Source: Planococcus shixiaomingii (lineage in GTDB: Bacteria; Bacillota; Bacilli; Bacillales_A; Planococcaceae). From it: a stretch of DNA of 64,000 nucleotides. Under the pieces are notes generated by a model. That model had not been told where the DNA came from, made no database searches, and was given only the letters and a program-made list of their open reading frames with translations. Below, in pieces: positions 16,152 through 24,407 of this stretch; within the stretch, counting starts at the first letter, position 1; the number at the start of each line of letters is the position of its first letter. The position numbers and the translations under genes were made by a program. The stretch lies in contig NZ_CP129236.1 in the NCBI RefSeq assembly GCF_030413615.1, positions 1,162,001-1,226,000 of the forward strand, read 5' to 3'.

Positions 16152-17086
16152 CAAAAGGAATTACACAGCGAGCGGTAGGGGAGACAATTGACGAATTTTT
16201 GCTGATCAAGCAATCCATCAAAGGCGTCACAACAACAGGAAATCCCTTTATTTCGCTTGTTTTGCAGGATAAAAGCGGAGATATCGAAGCGAAACTATGG
16301 GATACAAAAGAAGAACAGGAAAAGATGTTTGCAGCGGAAACCATCGTGCGGGTAGGAGGGGAAATCCATAACTACCGCGGGAAAAATCAATTGCGCATTA
16401 AAAGCATTCGACCGGCTAAACCCGAGGAAAACCAGTCTATCGCCGATCTAATGCCGTCTTCTGAAAAAAGCACGGAAGAACTGTCGGAAGAAGTGATGAG
16501 TTATTTGTTTGAAATGCAAAATCCGCAAATTCAGCGAATAACTCGACATATCCTGAAAAAATACCAGCACCAGTTCTTCACGTTCCCGGCAGCCACTAGA
16601 AACCACCACGATTACGTCTCCGGACTTGCTGATCACGTAGTGTCAATGCTTCAGTTAGGGAAAGCGTTATGCGGAATTTACCCGACGCTAAACAAAGATT
16701 TGCTTTATGCGGGAATCATCCTGCATGACATTGGCAAAGTATTTGAATTATCGGGACCGATTGCAACTACCTATACCGTTGAAGGGAATTTAATCGGCCA
16801 TATTTCCATCATGGTGACCGAGATTTCAAAAACGGCTGAGGAACTTGAAATTGATGGAGAAGAAGTGATGCTGCTTCAGCACCTTGTCTTGTCCCACCAC
16901 GGCAAGGAAGAATGGGGAAGCCCGAAACGTCCGATGATCAAAGAAGCGGAAATTCTTCATTACATTGATAACATCGATGCCAAAATGATGATGCTCGATC
17001 GGGCTCTTGGAAAAACAAAAGCGGGAGAATTCTCGGAGCGCTTGTTTGCTTTGGATAACCGGTCGTTTTATAAACCAACCATTTAA
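16148..17086 (+). CDS. yhaM: YhaM, 3'-5' exoribonuclease (OB fold plus HD domain)
   Basis: This 312-aa protein (B. subtilis YhaM 314 aa) trims RNA and, in vitro, DNA from the 3' end. The frame extends upstream to 16094, but the ATG at 16148 overlaps the yhaN stop and has AAAGGAG at a good distance, giving [17 protein letters not shown]. An N-terminal OB-fold (about 10-90) binds nucleic acid. The HD domain shows [12 protein letters not shown] (about 155-166) and LHDIGK with His193 and Asp194. It is cytoplasmic. Grouping with yhaO and yhaN as in B. subtilis suggests an operon for nucleic-acid end processing. A convergent terminator separates it from prsA. Confidence 0.94.
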   Translation: MTKGITQRAVGETIDEFLLIKQSIKGVTTTGNPFISLVLQDKSGDIEAKLWDTKEEQEKMFAAETIVRVGGEIHNYRGKNQLRIKSIRPAKPEENQSIADLMPSSEKSTEELSEEVMSYLFEMQNPQIQRITRHILKKYQHQFFTFPAATRNHHDYVSGLADHVVSMLQLGKALCGIYPTLNKDLLYAGIILHDIGKVFELSGPIATTYTVEGNLIGHISIMVTEISKTAEELEIDGEEVMLLQHLVLSHHGKEEWGSPKRPMIKEAEILHYIDNIDAKMMMLDRALGKTKAGEFSERLFALDNRSFYKPTI

Positions 17087-17104
17087 CGTTAAAGAGAACA
17101 TAAA

Positions 17105-17143
17105 AAAACCAGTTCACATGGAAATCCATATGAACTGGTTTTT
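17105..17143. terminator. bidirectional terminator between yhaM and prsA
   Basis: The stem AAAACCAGTTCA...TGAACTGGTTTT (about 12 bp plus an inner 4-bp helix) has A/T runs on both sides. The genes converge here. Confidence 0.92.
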
Positions 17144-17150
17144 ATTTGTC

Positions 17151-18047
17151 TTATTGTGGAGCTGGAGCTGGTGCTTCGTCAGCTTTTAGGATGCTGTCCA
17201 ACGCGCCTTTAAGATCTTCGTCTTTGATCTCGACTTTTGCGTCTTCCATCATCTTAGCGATTTTTGGAACTAGAGTAGCTTGGTCAGCTTTTGCAATTGC
17301 AATGTCAGAGCGAATCGACTCTTTTTGGTCTTCAAGTGCTGGTTGGTCTTCCACTTTGCGCTTTTCAAGAACTTGGATGATATGGAAACCGTGCTGTGTT
17401 TGAACCGGTTTGCTAATTTCATCTACTTCTAGATTATAGGCTGCTTCTTCAAATTCAGGAACCATTGCACCAGGGCCAAACCAATCAAGGCTTCCGCCGT
17501 TTGCCGCTGAGCCTGGATCTGTGGATTTTTCTTCAGCAACTTTTGCAAAATCAGCGCCTTTGTCCAACTCTTTTTTGATGTTATTTGCTGTTTCTTCGTC
17601 AGCTACTAAAATATGGCGGGCATTAAGTTCTGTGCCTTGGCGCTCATATTGTTTTTGTATTTCCTCATCAGTTACTTCAACGTCTTCAGTCAACGCTTTT
17701 TCTTGAAGTAAGTTCAAACGGATAACTTTTTTGTAGCTTTCTTCTGTTTGGTTATTCTGTGCAAGGAACTGGTCGAAATTTTCGCCCATTTCTTCTTGTG
17801 ATTTTTTATACTCTGCGTCGACTTCTTTGTCAGTAACTTTGTAGTTTTCGCCAAGCACTTTTTCAATCATAAGGATTTGAACAGCTTGTTCACCAACTGA
17901 AGATTTCATCTCTTCATAAAGGTCGTTTTTTGTAATATCCCCGACTTCAGAAGACACGACAACTTCACTGTCTGAACCATTGCCGCTGCAAGCCGATAAT
18001 GCTAAAACTGATGCAGCCAAAGTAACTGTTAAAAATGATTTTTTCAT
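17151..18047 (-). CDS. prsA: foldase lipoprotein PrsA
   Basis: This 298-aa peptidyl-prolyl isomerase lipoprotein assists folding of secreted proteins outside the membrane. The signal peptide [20 protein letters not shown] ends in lipobox LSAC, so Cys20 should be lipidated by Lgt (encoded at 57.6 kb). The parvulin domain spans about 125-225 and includes [39 protein letters not shown] and [15 protein letters not shown] short Pro/Ala-rich tail (DEAPAPAPQ) ends the protein. The start at 18047 is chosen because GGGAGCG precedes it; five in-frame residues upstream spoil the signal peptide. Its place with hpr and the yha genes is the same as in B. subtilis. Confidence 0.95.
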   Translation of the reverse strand: MKKSFLTVTLAASVLALSACSGNGSDSEVVVSSEVGDITKNDLYEEMKSSVGEQAVQILMIEKVLGENYKVTDKEVDAEYKKSQEEMGENFDQFLAQNNQTEESYKKVIRLNLLQEKALTEDVEVTDEEIQKQYERQGTELNARHILVADEETANNIKKELDKGADFAKVAEEKSTDPGSAANGGSLDWFGPGAMVPEFEEAAYNLEVDEISKPVQTQHGFHIIQVLEKRKVEDQPALEDQKESIRSDIAIAKADQATLVPKIAKMMEDAKVEIKDEDLKGALDSILKADEAPAPAPQ

Positions 18048-18258
18048 TATTTTCGCTCCCAACTTTCTATCTTGATGCCAGTTGTTACTATACCATAAAA
18101 GCTTAAAAAATCAAAAAGTTTCGCAAAAGAAAAAAATGGTAAAACATATGCCTGATCGCATTGAAAAAGGGCATTGGTATTACTTTTTTGATATATAAGT
18201 TGAACTGCACTAACTCACGGAAAAAGAGTAAATATTATACGAAATATTAACAACTATG

Positions 18259-18439
18259 TATGTTGAACTAAAGAAATTAATTTTTACACCCCGCTTCGAT
18301 CGCTTTGGGTGAGGCAAAGACGATTGTATCTGCATCGCTTCACGCTTCGTCGCAAAGCCATCGGCCTAAATCACTTCAGCCGATAGCTTCGCAGCGGTTT
18401 TGCGAAATATCCCCAATTAAAAATATTTAGTTCGACATA
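18259..18439. repeat. MITE-like repeat with 14-bp inverted ends
   Basis: Ends TATGTTGAACTAAA (18259-18272) and TTTAGTTCGACATA (18426-18439) are inverted repeats with one mismatch. Inside are GCTTCGTCGCA (18344-18354), a stem-loop (18356-18365 with 18379-18388, one mismatch) and the type B right arm GCGGTTTTGCGAAATATC (18394-18411). It fills most of the prsA upstream gap; 18063-18258 otherwise holds only AT-rich, promoter-like sequence for prsA. Confidence 0.8.
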
Positions 18440-18464
18440 TTCAGCTATTAAATTAGCCAAAAAA

Positions 18465-18494
18465 AAGTTCAATTGCCAAAAGGCAATTGAACTT
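18465..18494 (-). terminator. terminator of small membrane protein gene
   Basis: A 13-bp perfect stem (18465-18477 with 18482-18494, loop AAAA) has a T run on the minus strand. Confidence 0.9.
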
Positions 18495-18678
18495 ATGGAG
18501 TAAATTCTACGCCAACGTATAAAGAAATCAGTAATATTGTGATTAATATATTGATCGTCCGGAATATTTTCTCATGGTTTTCCTCGGGGATTTCCCGTGA
18601 AGTGACCAAGGCTAATGTCATGCGATTAATCTGGAATAAGTAAAATACAGAAAAAACAACTACAAAGCCGATTATCAT
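18493..18678 (-). CDS. small membrane protein, 61 aa
   Basis: This small integral membrane protein is not recognised as a named family. It has two hydrophobic helices, about 2-22 (MIIGFVVVFSVFYLFQI) and about 40-58 (INILITILLISLYVGV), joined by a charged loop (TSREIPEENHEK). The Shine-Dalgarno GGGAGG precedes the ATG, and a strong terminator overlaps the stop codon. It lies between prsA and a DUF3267 gene, where B. subtilis has small yha genes (yhaL and neighbours), but no sequence match is claimed. The hydrophobic pattern, ribosome-binding site and terminator support a real gene. Confidence 0.65.
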   Translation of the reverse strand: MIIGFVVVFSVFYLFQINRMTLALVTSREIPEENHEKIFRTINILITILLISLYVGVEFTP

Positions 18679-18738
18679 GAATTTCCTCCCCTCTGACCTT
18701 AAGCTCTAGTATAGCAAATTTGGGAAGAAAAAACAGGA

Positions 18739-19284
18739 TTAGGCCATCGGCTGAGGAACTAGAATTTCAAAGCCGGTATCTGTTTCTTCGATTAACGCAT
18801 GTTTTGGTGAACGCGCCAAATTCCGCATATATACTAAATCAGGTACACACAAACTGCAGTGGTAAGCTAGCAACATCGCAAAATAATGGCTAAAAGCCGG
18901 CATCAAAACACTTAGTATGATAATGGCTGAATTAATCAATAAGAAAGGAGTGACTAGTGTTAAGATAAAATGTTTTTTTGCGACCGGCTCTGCAATTTTT
19001 AACGTAATAATAGGCATCAATACCATTTGCTTTTTTAAGATGAAGCGAATGCATCGGCGACATCCGAATAACGGAAGAAAATGGCAAAGTTTGTGAAGGG
19101 GATAGACCCCCAGGATGGCCAAAATGAATGGCAGAAAATAATTGTCGGATAGAGGATCGCTATAAATTATGTTAAGCGTGGTATAGAAACTGATAAAAAC
19201 ACCAATTCCAATAAGCGCAGACATCATGAATAAACGGTCGAATCCGTATTGTTTTTTTACATTAATGGTTTTCCAGCAATGCAT
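18739..19284 (-). CDS. DUF3267-type membrane protein
   Basis: This protein of about 181 aa has four to five membrane helices and resembles DUF3267, a group of putative membrane metalloproteases. The region YPLHKLCHFLPLFG sits where the family has LHELxHxL. The His residues are kept but the Glu of HExxH is Lys here, so a catalytic zinc site is doubtful. A later block, HFILTLVTPFLLINSAII, matches the conserved TLxTPF segment. The ATG at 19293 lies directly against GGAG; the next Met (19284, MHCWKTINVKKQYG) has better spacing and is chosen. It is located between the small membrane protein and hpr on the same strand. Function is unknown. Confidence 0.7.
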   Translation of the reverse strand: MHCWKTINVKKQYGFDRLFMMSALIGIGVFISFYTTLNIIYSDPLSDNYFLPFILAILGVYPLHKLCHFLPLFGCRRCIRFILKKQMVLMPIITLKIAEPVAKKHFILTLVTPFLLINSAIIILSVLMPAFSHYFAMLLAYHCSLCVPDLVYMRNLARSPKHALIEETDTGFEILVPQPMA

Positions 19285-19388
19285 GCTTTGCATCTCCTAC
19301 AAGTGAAATTTCTCTTATGAGTAGATACATACAATACAACGATTTTTAGAGAAAAGCAACAAGGAAAATCGGTAGATTTTAAGGAAAC

Positions 19389-19952
19389 TTATTGTTGCTT
19401 TTCAGCCACTTTAATAAGATGATTTTCTTCACTAAACCGGTTTTCGATGTTTTTGAATGATGCTTCGAAAATTGACATAAAATCATCGCCATAAATATTG
19501 CGGATGACAGCCATGACATCCATGAATTCCGGAAATCTCCCATATAATTCACGCAATGGCAAAGATCCTTCGATTACGGAGTGCGGAGTGTCGTGGTATT
19601 TTTCAATCATTTCCTGCATTAACTCTTCACCTTTTTTTGTCAGTTCAACATATGTATTGCGTTTGTCGGTGTCTCGTTTTGAGAAAGCTAACAGTTCACG
19701 TTCTTCCAGTTTTTTAGAAAAGTTGAAGGCAGTCGAAACGTGCATAACTCCAAATTTTGCAACATCGGAAATAGACGCACCTTTTAAATGATAGGAAATC
19801 CATAAAATATGATGTTCATTAATATTCAAATCATAAGGCTTTATCCATAATTGCCAATCTTTTTCCACTGCTTTCCATAACGCTTTTGACAATTGACCGA
19901 TCCGCTGGCTAAACAACATGGCTTCTTTCATGGTATAATCTCGTTCACTCAT
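19389..19952 (-). CDS. hpr: MarR-family transition-state regulator Hpr (ScoC)
   Basis: This 187-aa winged-helix repressor is very like B. subtilis Hpr/ScoC (203 aa). The block [25 protein letters not shown] and the helix-turn-helix region [23 protein letters not shown] are nearly the same, followed by [14 protein letters not shown] (wing). A later conserved block is [11 protein letters not shown]. Residues after about 165 are shorter and less conserved than in B. subtilis. Hpr represses protease, sporulation and peptide-transport genes in Bacillus; the target set here is not known. The gene is near prsA and ecsA, also linked to protease secretion. No self-operator was identified in the 140-bp upstream gap. 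Confidence 0.95.
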   Translation of the reverse strand: MSERDYTMKEAMLFSQRIGQLSKALWKAVEKDWQLWIKPYDLNINEHHILWISYHLKGASISDVAKFGVMHVSTAFNFSKKLEERELLAFSKRDTDKRNTYVELTKKGEELMQEMIEKYHDTPHSVIEGSLPLRELYGRFPEFMDVMAVIRNIYGDDFMSIFEASFKNIENRFSEENHLIKVAEKQQ

Positions 19953-20094
19953 TTAGGCACCAACTTTCCCCCGAAAGTATTTTCCCTTATTATAGCAGTA
20001 AAACAACTACTAATAAAGTGCGAATAGTAAAAAAATTTTAAATAAATTATTTTGCAAAAAAACATAGATATATTATCTGAAAAATCAGTCATTA

Positions 20095-20151
20095 AACAAC
20101 AACAATGCCGGTAATCTTCTGAGTTAGAAGTTTGCCGGCATTGTTGTTGTT
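20095..20151 (-). terminator. terminator of yhaH
   Basis: A 17-bp stem (20095-20111 with 20135-20151) carries an inner hairpin CTTCT/AGAAG and a T-rich tail on the minus strand. It overlaps the yhaH stop codon. Confidence 0.85.
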
Positions 20152-20581
20152 ATCCGTTATTAGACTCGTTTTTGTTTTCTTTATCGTCTTTGCTATCGTT
20201 GTTTTTGTCATTGTTATCGTCTTTTTTATCTTTGCTGATTGATTTTTGAAGTTCTTCAATTGATTTTTGGATGGCCATAATTTCAAGTTGAAGATGCTCT
20301 TTTGCAGGAACTGTGCTTTGCTGCCACGATTCCATCGATTTTTTCAGCTCGTCCATTGCAGCCGGAAGCTGGGTTTTTGTTTCAGCCGATAAAGCAGCTA
20401 CGGATTCTTTCAACTCATTCACTTTTTCTTTTACCTCGGCTACTCTCTCTTTCCAATCAGTGGAAGTGGATTTCACTGAAGTGCGAAGTTCCTTTCCTGA
20501 TTGTGGAGTAGTAAATAATGTTGCTACAGCTCCTGCTGCTAGCCCTGTCGCAAGTCCCATAAAAAAAGTTGATGCTTTCAT
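20150..20581 (-). CDS. yhaH: YtxH-domain protein YhaH
   Basis: This 143-aa protein has the YtxH domain. An N-terminal hydrophobic Gly/Ala segment (FFMGLATGLAAGAVATLF, about 5-23) is followed by the family motif TPQSGKELR. A long amphipathic helix or coiled coil spans about 40-115. The C terminus is strongly charged and low in complexity (KDDNNDKNNDSK). It is probably a membrane-anchored, cytoplasm-facing protein; YtxH proteins are often stress-induced but have no assigned activity. Position between hpr and trpP matches yhaH of B. subtilis. The Asn/Asp/Lys tail is encoded by short imperfect triplet-like repeats. Confidence 0.88.
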   Translation of the reverse strand: MKASTFFMGLATGLAAGAVATLFTTPQSGKELRTSVKSTSTDWKERVAEVKEKVNELKESVAALSAETKTQLPAAMDELKKSMESWQQSTVPAKEHLQLEIMAIQKSIEELQKSISKDKKDDNNDKNNDSKDDKENKNESNNG

Positions 20582-20666
20582 ATGTCAAACGCCCCTTTCA
20601 TCTATACCGTTCTTTTCCTTTATTCCACTTAATTAAAACATAAAGATGAATGGGGATTCAACGAAA

Positions 20667-20703
20667 ATAAGCTTTTCGCCGTTTTTCGAGGCGAAAAGCT
20701 TAT
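20667..20703 (-). terminator. terminator of trpP
   Basis: A 14-bp perfect stem (20667-20680 with 20690-20703) is followed by TTTTCGTT on the minus strand. Confidence 0.9.
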
Positions 20704-20706
20704 CGT

Positions 20707-21237
20707 TTATACACTTTCTGAAACTGCAGTTTGAAGTTTTGCTCGTTTGACTAATGAAGTGACGATCGGGAAAATAAATGCGAATGCCACGCCATTCATT
20801 AAAACGGCGGGTAAAACAACAGTTAAGAAAAGAAACCCGAAAGGTACATCTACGTTCAGGATGAAAATGGCTACAGACAGAAAAATTGCACCGGACAAAA
20901 TGGTGCCGAGGCCGCATAATGCAATTGCCACAGGAAGTTTTGTTGCAAGTTTTCGAATGAGCACTACAACCGCAAAAAAGACAAACGCGGTGATGAACTT
21001 ATCGACGATATTCGGTATAAAACCGGCTGGGAATGTTGAAAACAACCCGGAAATCACACCCGTTGTCACTGCCAGTAAAAAGACACTTTTAGCATTCGGG
21101 AACAATAGGATTCCGACAAACATCATAGTCAACATGAAATCGGGTTTCATGCCGCCGTTAATACCAGGGATTATTAAATATAATGCTGCCCCTACGCTGA
21201 CAAGCAGCGCTTTTAAAACTAAACTTTTCGTATTCAA
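20707..21237 (-). CDS. trpP: probable tryptophan transporter TrpP
   Basis: This 176-aa membrane protein has five to six helices and is close to B. subtilis TrpP/YhaG (172 aa). Shared motifs are GGMKPDFMLTMMFVGILLFP, the TTGVISGL..TFPAGFIPNIVDKFITAFVFFA block and the Gly-rich helix LGTILSGAIFLS. It should import tryptophan. The start is TTG at 21235-21237, preceded by an SD-like GAGGAGAG that is part of four GAG triplets at 5-nt spacing. In B. subtilis the TRAP protein binds such GAG/UAG repeats over the trpP start and blocks translation when tryptophan is high, so the same control is likely here. Confidence 0.88.
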   Translation of the reverse strand: MNTKSLVLKALLVSVGAALYLIIPGINGGMKPDFMLTMMFVGILLFPNAKSVFLLAVTTGVISGLFSTFPAGFIPNIVDKFITAFVFFAVVVLIRKLATKLPVAIALCGLGTILSGAIFLSVAIFILNVDVPFGFLFLTVVLPAVLMNGVAFAFIFPIVTSLVKRAKLQTAVSESV

Positions 21238-21239
21238 TT

Positions 21240-21257
21240 CTCATCTCTCCTCAGCTC
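21240..21257 (-). promoter_or_regulatory. TRAP-like GAG repeats at trpP start
   Basis: On the minus strand four GAG triplets occur with 2-nt spacers (plus-strand CTC at 21240-21242, 21245-21247, 21250-21252, 21255-21257). They end 2 nt before the TTG start and overlap the Shine-Dalgarno. TRAP binds (G/U)AG triplets at this spacing; four is fewer than the 9-11 of known sites. Confidence 0.55.
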
Positions 21258-21341
21258 TACGCTTTTTTGTTTTCCCGAGCGTATCCTCACGATCGCCGGC
21301 GAAAAAACTTATTCTGATTCTATCTTTTCTCAACCCATAAA

Positions 21342-21773
21342 TCAAGCAGGGGAACTTAATTTTTCTTTTACTTCGTTAGCTAGTTCTTGGATGCGCTCTG
21401 TTGAAAATTCTTTTTCTTTTGTTATCCATTTTGCACCAAATCCATCAGTCTCGCCATAGCGGGGGATAAAGTGCAAATGGAAATGAGCGACGCTCTGGCC
21501 GGCTTTGGCTCCGTTGTTGTTCAATAAATTCATGCCGGCCGGTTCAAATGTTTCTTTAATGGCAGCGGCGATTTTTGGCACGACTGCAAATAAGTCAGCT
21601 GCTTCTTGCGAAGTCAAATCGTATACCAGCGCGCGATGCGTTTTCGGGACAATAAGTGTATGCCCCTTTGTTAAAGGCATGATATCCATGAAAGCATAGA
21701 CATTTTCATCTTCATAAATTTTTACACTTGGAATGTCGCCGGCAATGATTTTACAAAAAATACAGTTGTCCAT
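21342..21773 (-). CDS. hit: HIT-family hydrolase Hit
   Basis: This 143-aa histidine-triad protein (B. subtilis Hit 145 aa) has the catalytic motif HFHLHFIP in the last third, CIFCKIIAGDIPS at the start (the Cys pair is a possible metal site), and NNNGAKAGQSVAHFH. The family hydrolyses nucleoside phosphoramidates such as AMP-lysine. The ATG at 21782 directly follows AAGG; the Met at 21773 (MDNCIFCK) has an 8-nt spacing and is preferred. It is divergent from ecsA with 176 nt between the starts, the same arrangement as in B. subtilis. It is cytoplasmic. Confidence 0.95.
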   Translation of the reverse strand: MDNCIFCKIIAGDIPSVKIYEDENVYAFMDIMPLTKGHTLIVPKTHRALVYDLTSQEAADLFAVVPKIAAAIKETFEPAGMNLLNNNGAKAGQSVAHFHLHFIPRYGETDGFGAKWITKEKEFSTERIQELANEVKEKLSSPA

Positions 21774-21949
21774 CTTCTTCATCCTTTCTTTTATCGTTTT
21801 ATAGGAAATAACTCTTTCGCTTCAAAAAACAGAAGCAAGGAAACCCCGCTAGTTCGAGTTTCGCTTTACCTATTTTACCATATTTAACTTTTCACAAAAG
21901 AAATCGTCCGCCAGTTTTGATACAATGTGAAAAGAAAGAGGTGTTAGCA

Positions 21950-22699
21950 ATGGCTGTTTTGGAAGTCGAATCGTTAACGGGAGGCTATACACGCAAACCC
22001 GTCTTGCAAGATGTGACATTTTCCATTAAAAAAGGTGAACTTGTTGGATTGATCGGATTGAATGGAGCAGGGAAAAGTACCACCATCAAACATATTATCG
22101 GGTTGATGCAGCCGAAATCAGGCGAAATCCGTTTGAATGGCAAAACATTTGAAGAAGATATGGATGCTTACAGGTCGTCGTTTTCCTACATTCCGGAAAC
22201 ACCTGTCTTATATGATGAATTGACGCTGCGCGAACATCTGGAATTGACTGCTATGGCTTATGGATTAGATTCTGCAACGTTCGAAAAGCGGTCAGCGGAA
22301 CTTTTAAAAGAATTCCGGATGGAAAAACGGCTTCGCTGGTTCCCGTCCCACTTTTCAAAAGGGATGCGCCAAAAAGTAATGATTATGAGTGCGTTTTTAG
22401 TGAACCCGGCTCTTTATATCATTGATGAGCCATTCGTCGGGTTAGATCCACTGGGCATTAAATCGCTTCTTGACCAAATGGAGCAGCAAAAGAAAAAAGG
22501 GGCGTCGGTGCTTATGTCGACCCACATTTTGTCGACAGCAGAACGATATTGCGACCGGATTATTTTGCTGCACAATGGACGCATTCGCGCGAGCGGAACG
22601 ATGAATGATTTAAGAAAAGCATTCAACATGCCGGATGCTTCGCTGGATGATTTATATATTGCAATGACCGAGGATGAACTTAATGAAGAATTTGCATGA
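21950..22699 (+). CDS. ecsA: ABC transporter ATP-binding protein EcsA
   Basis: This 249-aa ATPase (B. subtilis EcsA 247 aa) starts at ATG 21950 after AAAGAGGTG; the frame extends upstream to 21917 without a ribosome-binding site. Walker A (GLNGAGKST) is at 36-44, followed by HIIGLMQPKSGEI, the signature region FSKGMRQK, and Walker B LYIIDEPFVGLD. The stretch YIPETPVLYDELTLREHLELTAMAYGL is typical of EcsA. With EcsB it forms a transporter that in B. subtilis affects protein secretion, site-2 protease RasP activity, sporulation and competence. ecsB starts inside its 3' end, so the two are coupled. An extended -10 (TGATACAAT, about 21918-21926) lies just upstream. Confidence 0.95.
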   Translation: MAVLEVESLTGGYTRKPVLQDVTFSIKKGELVGLIGLNGAGKSTTIKHIIGLMQPKSGEIRLNGKTFEEDMDAYRSSFSYIPETPVLYDELTLREHLELTAMAYGLDSATFEKRSAELLKEFRMEKRLRWFPSHFSKGMRQKVMIMSAFLVNPALYIIDEPFVGLDPLGIKSLLDQMEQQKKKGASVLMSTHILSTAERYCDRIILLHNGRIRASGTMNDLRKAFNMPDASLDDLYIAMTEDELNEEFA

Positions 22700-23888
22700 T
22701 GTATGGTCAAGACGGCTTCAAAAGTATGTAGTTGAAGTTCAAAATTATTTAAAATACGTATTTACCGGTCACATTGCGGTGGTGCTGCTGTTTGCAATTG
22801 GAGCGGCCGGATATGCCTACAGCGAATGGGTCCAAAACATTCCACCGGAATTCCCGGGAGGGTTGCTGATGGCAATCGTGTTCGGGCTGCTATTGGCGTA
22901 TAGCCCGCCGACGACATTGCTGAAAGAAGCAGATACAGTATACTTTCTGCCGCTTGAAAGCAAGCTGGATGAATTTTTAAATCCTGCGCTAAAATGGTCG
23001 TTTTTCTCACAGCTGTATTTGCCGATTGTAGCCTTTGTCGTATCGCTACCAATGGTGAATGCGTTATACGGATTGAACTCGTCTTTATTGATCGGGCTGC
23101 CAATTCTGCTATTGCTATTAAAATGGTGGAATATCCAGACGGAGTTTTCTTTCCGAAAAGCCCGTGCCGGCCAAAAAGCATGGCTTGACCGCTTGATCCG
23201 TTTTCTAGCTGTTTTCTTGTTCGTCTATTTATATGTAGAAGGGCAGTTAATCTTTGTAGTTTTGTTGTTGTTTGCCATTATCATTTATGGGAAATGGGCA
23301 AGACAGCAATCAGTAGGAAAGCCGTTCGCTTACGATCACTTTATCGCGCTTGAAGAAAACCGGATGCTGCGTTTTTATCAATTTGCCAATTACTTTACGG
23401 ACGTTCCCCATATAAAAGGGAAGATCAAAGCACGTTCATGGCTCAATTGGGTTTATCGCGGAATCAAACCAGGTGCTAAAAACGCTCACCTTTACTTGAT
23501 ATGGCGAACATTTGTCCGGTCGGATGAATTGTTTTATTTGTGGGTTCGCCTGACAGCTATCTTGATGCTGGGCGCATGGCTCATTCCGTTCCCAATTGCA
23601 ATCGCGATTTTTTCTGCGGCGCTGGCATTTGCTTCAGCCATCCAGTTGTGGCAAGGCTTGAACAAAACCCAGCATTTCCGGATGGACAATTTGTTCCCGC
23701 TGTCCCATTTCAATAGAGAACAAGCGGTATGGAGACTGGTGCTGGTTGTTCAGACAGTGCAGGCTTTGCTGACAGCGCTCGTTTTAACGCTGAAAGGTAT
23801 GCCGCTTACTACGCTAGTGGCTCTTGGAGTTATTATGGTGGTTTCGGTTCTCACCGTGTCGATGTCAAAGAAAAATAAAAAGAGATAA
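22683..23888 (+). CDS. ecsB: ABC transporter membrane protein EcsB
   Basis: This 401-aa polytopic membrane protein (B. subtilis EcsB 408 aa) has about eight to ten predicted helices. Early motifs PPEFPGGLLMA and LLKEADTVYFLPLE match the EcsB pattern of PPEF and LLKEADxxFLLP. GAGGA (22671-22675) lies 7 nt before the ATG at 22683, which is preferred over the ATG at 22674. It overlaps ecsA by 17 nt. It is the membrane half of the Ecs transporter; the transported compound is unknown, with peptide fragments from membrane proteolysis being one proposal. A hairpin follows the stop, then a large repeat element. Confidence 0.9.
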   Translation: MKNLHDVWSRRLQKYVVEVQNYLKYVFTGHIAVVLLFAIGAAGYAYSEWVQNIPPEFPGGLLMAIVFGLLLAYSPPTTLLKEADTVYFLPLESKLDEFLNPALKWSFFSQLYLPIVAFVVSLPMVNALYGLNSSLLIGLPILLLLLKWWNIQTEFSFRKARAGQKAWLDRLIRFLAVFLFVYLYVEGQLIFVVLLLFAIIIYGKWARQQSVGKPFAYDHFIALEENRMLRFYQFANYFTDVPHIKGKIKARSWLNWVYRGIKPGAKNAHLYLIWRTFVRSDELFYLWVRLTAILMLGAWLIPFPIAIAIFSAALAFASAIQLWQGLNKTQHFRMDNLFPLSHFNREQAVWRLVLVVQTVQALLTALVLTLKGMPLTTLVALGVIMVVSVLTVSMSKKNKKR

Positions 23889-23891
23889 AAC

Positions 23892-23918
23892 AAGCCCCGC
23901 ATTTTTAATGCGGGGCTT
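23892..23918. terminator. hairpin after ecsB (first of a matching pair)
   Basis: An 11-bp perfect stem AAGCCCCGCAT/ATGCGGGGCTT (23892-23902, 23908-23918) starts 3 nt after the ecsB stop. The same stem, with a different loop, recurs at 24370-24396. Confidence 0.85.
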
Positions 23919-23923
23919 CAAAC

Positions 23924-24364
23924 TGTAGACAAAGTGTCGGATTGATAAAAGAGGATGCCTAAAACCAACCGGACCGGCCACTTCGCTTTCCGTGGGCTCA
24001 GCTTCAGCCTCCTCGTCACTGCCGTGACTGCGGGGTCTTCCGCTCGAGCTGTCCCACAGGAGTCTGCGTGTCCGGTCCGGTTGGGCGTCTTTCTCGAATC
24101 AGAGCAACTGCTTTCATTCAAGTGTCTGGATGGAGTAAAAGCTGGCACAAGGCACCGCGTATTCTCTTCTTGCTTCAGGAACCGGAGCGCAAGCCGGCGA
24201 CTCCAGCGGGACAGCGAAGTGCCGAAATCCACTCGGGACGCGAGGACCGAGTTAGTTCGGCGCGAGCCCGCGGAAAGCGACCGGCTGAAGCGGAGGTGCC
24301 GTTACGGTTCCGGTAAAATGTGTATAGTTATTCCGCTAGAAAGTTAACTATTCTTTTGTCTACA
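23924..24364. repeat. composite palindromic repeat with inverted ends, between twin hairpins
   Basis: Ends TGTAGACAAA (23924-23933) and TTTGTCTACA (24355-24364) are perfect inverted repeats. The first half is a large fold closed by CCAACCGGACCGG paired with CCGGTCCGGTTGG (about 23962-24087). The second half carries GGCGACTCCAGCGG (24196-24209), shared with 31002-31015. It also has GCGAAGTGCCGAAATCC and GTTAGTTCGGCGCGAGCCCG, shared with 43770-43826, around a hairpin ACTCGG/CCGAGT with a different loop. No gene is supported in 23889-24407. Confidence 0.82.
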
Positions 24365-24369
24365 ACCTC

Positions 24370-24396
24370 AAGCCCCGCATCATACATGCGGGGCTT
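24370..24396. terminator. hairpin after yhaA (second of a matching pair)
   Basis: The stem is the same as at 23892-23918 (24370-24380 with 24386-24396) with loop CATAC instead of TTTTA. It lies 12 nt beyond the yhaA stop on the minus strand. Confidence 0.85.
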
Positions 24397-24407
24397 GTTC
24401 TATAAAT

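Noticed and set aside
20747..21340. 197-aa plus-strand frame opposite trpP
   Set aside because: trpP on the other strand has clear family motifs, a TTG start with Shine-Dalgarno and a terminator; this frame is its shadow.
23955..24347. 130-aa plus-strand open frame in the ecsB-yhaA gap
   Set aside because: It lies wholly in the palindromic repeat, with repeat-like composition and no ribosome-binding site.
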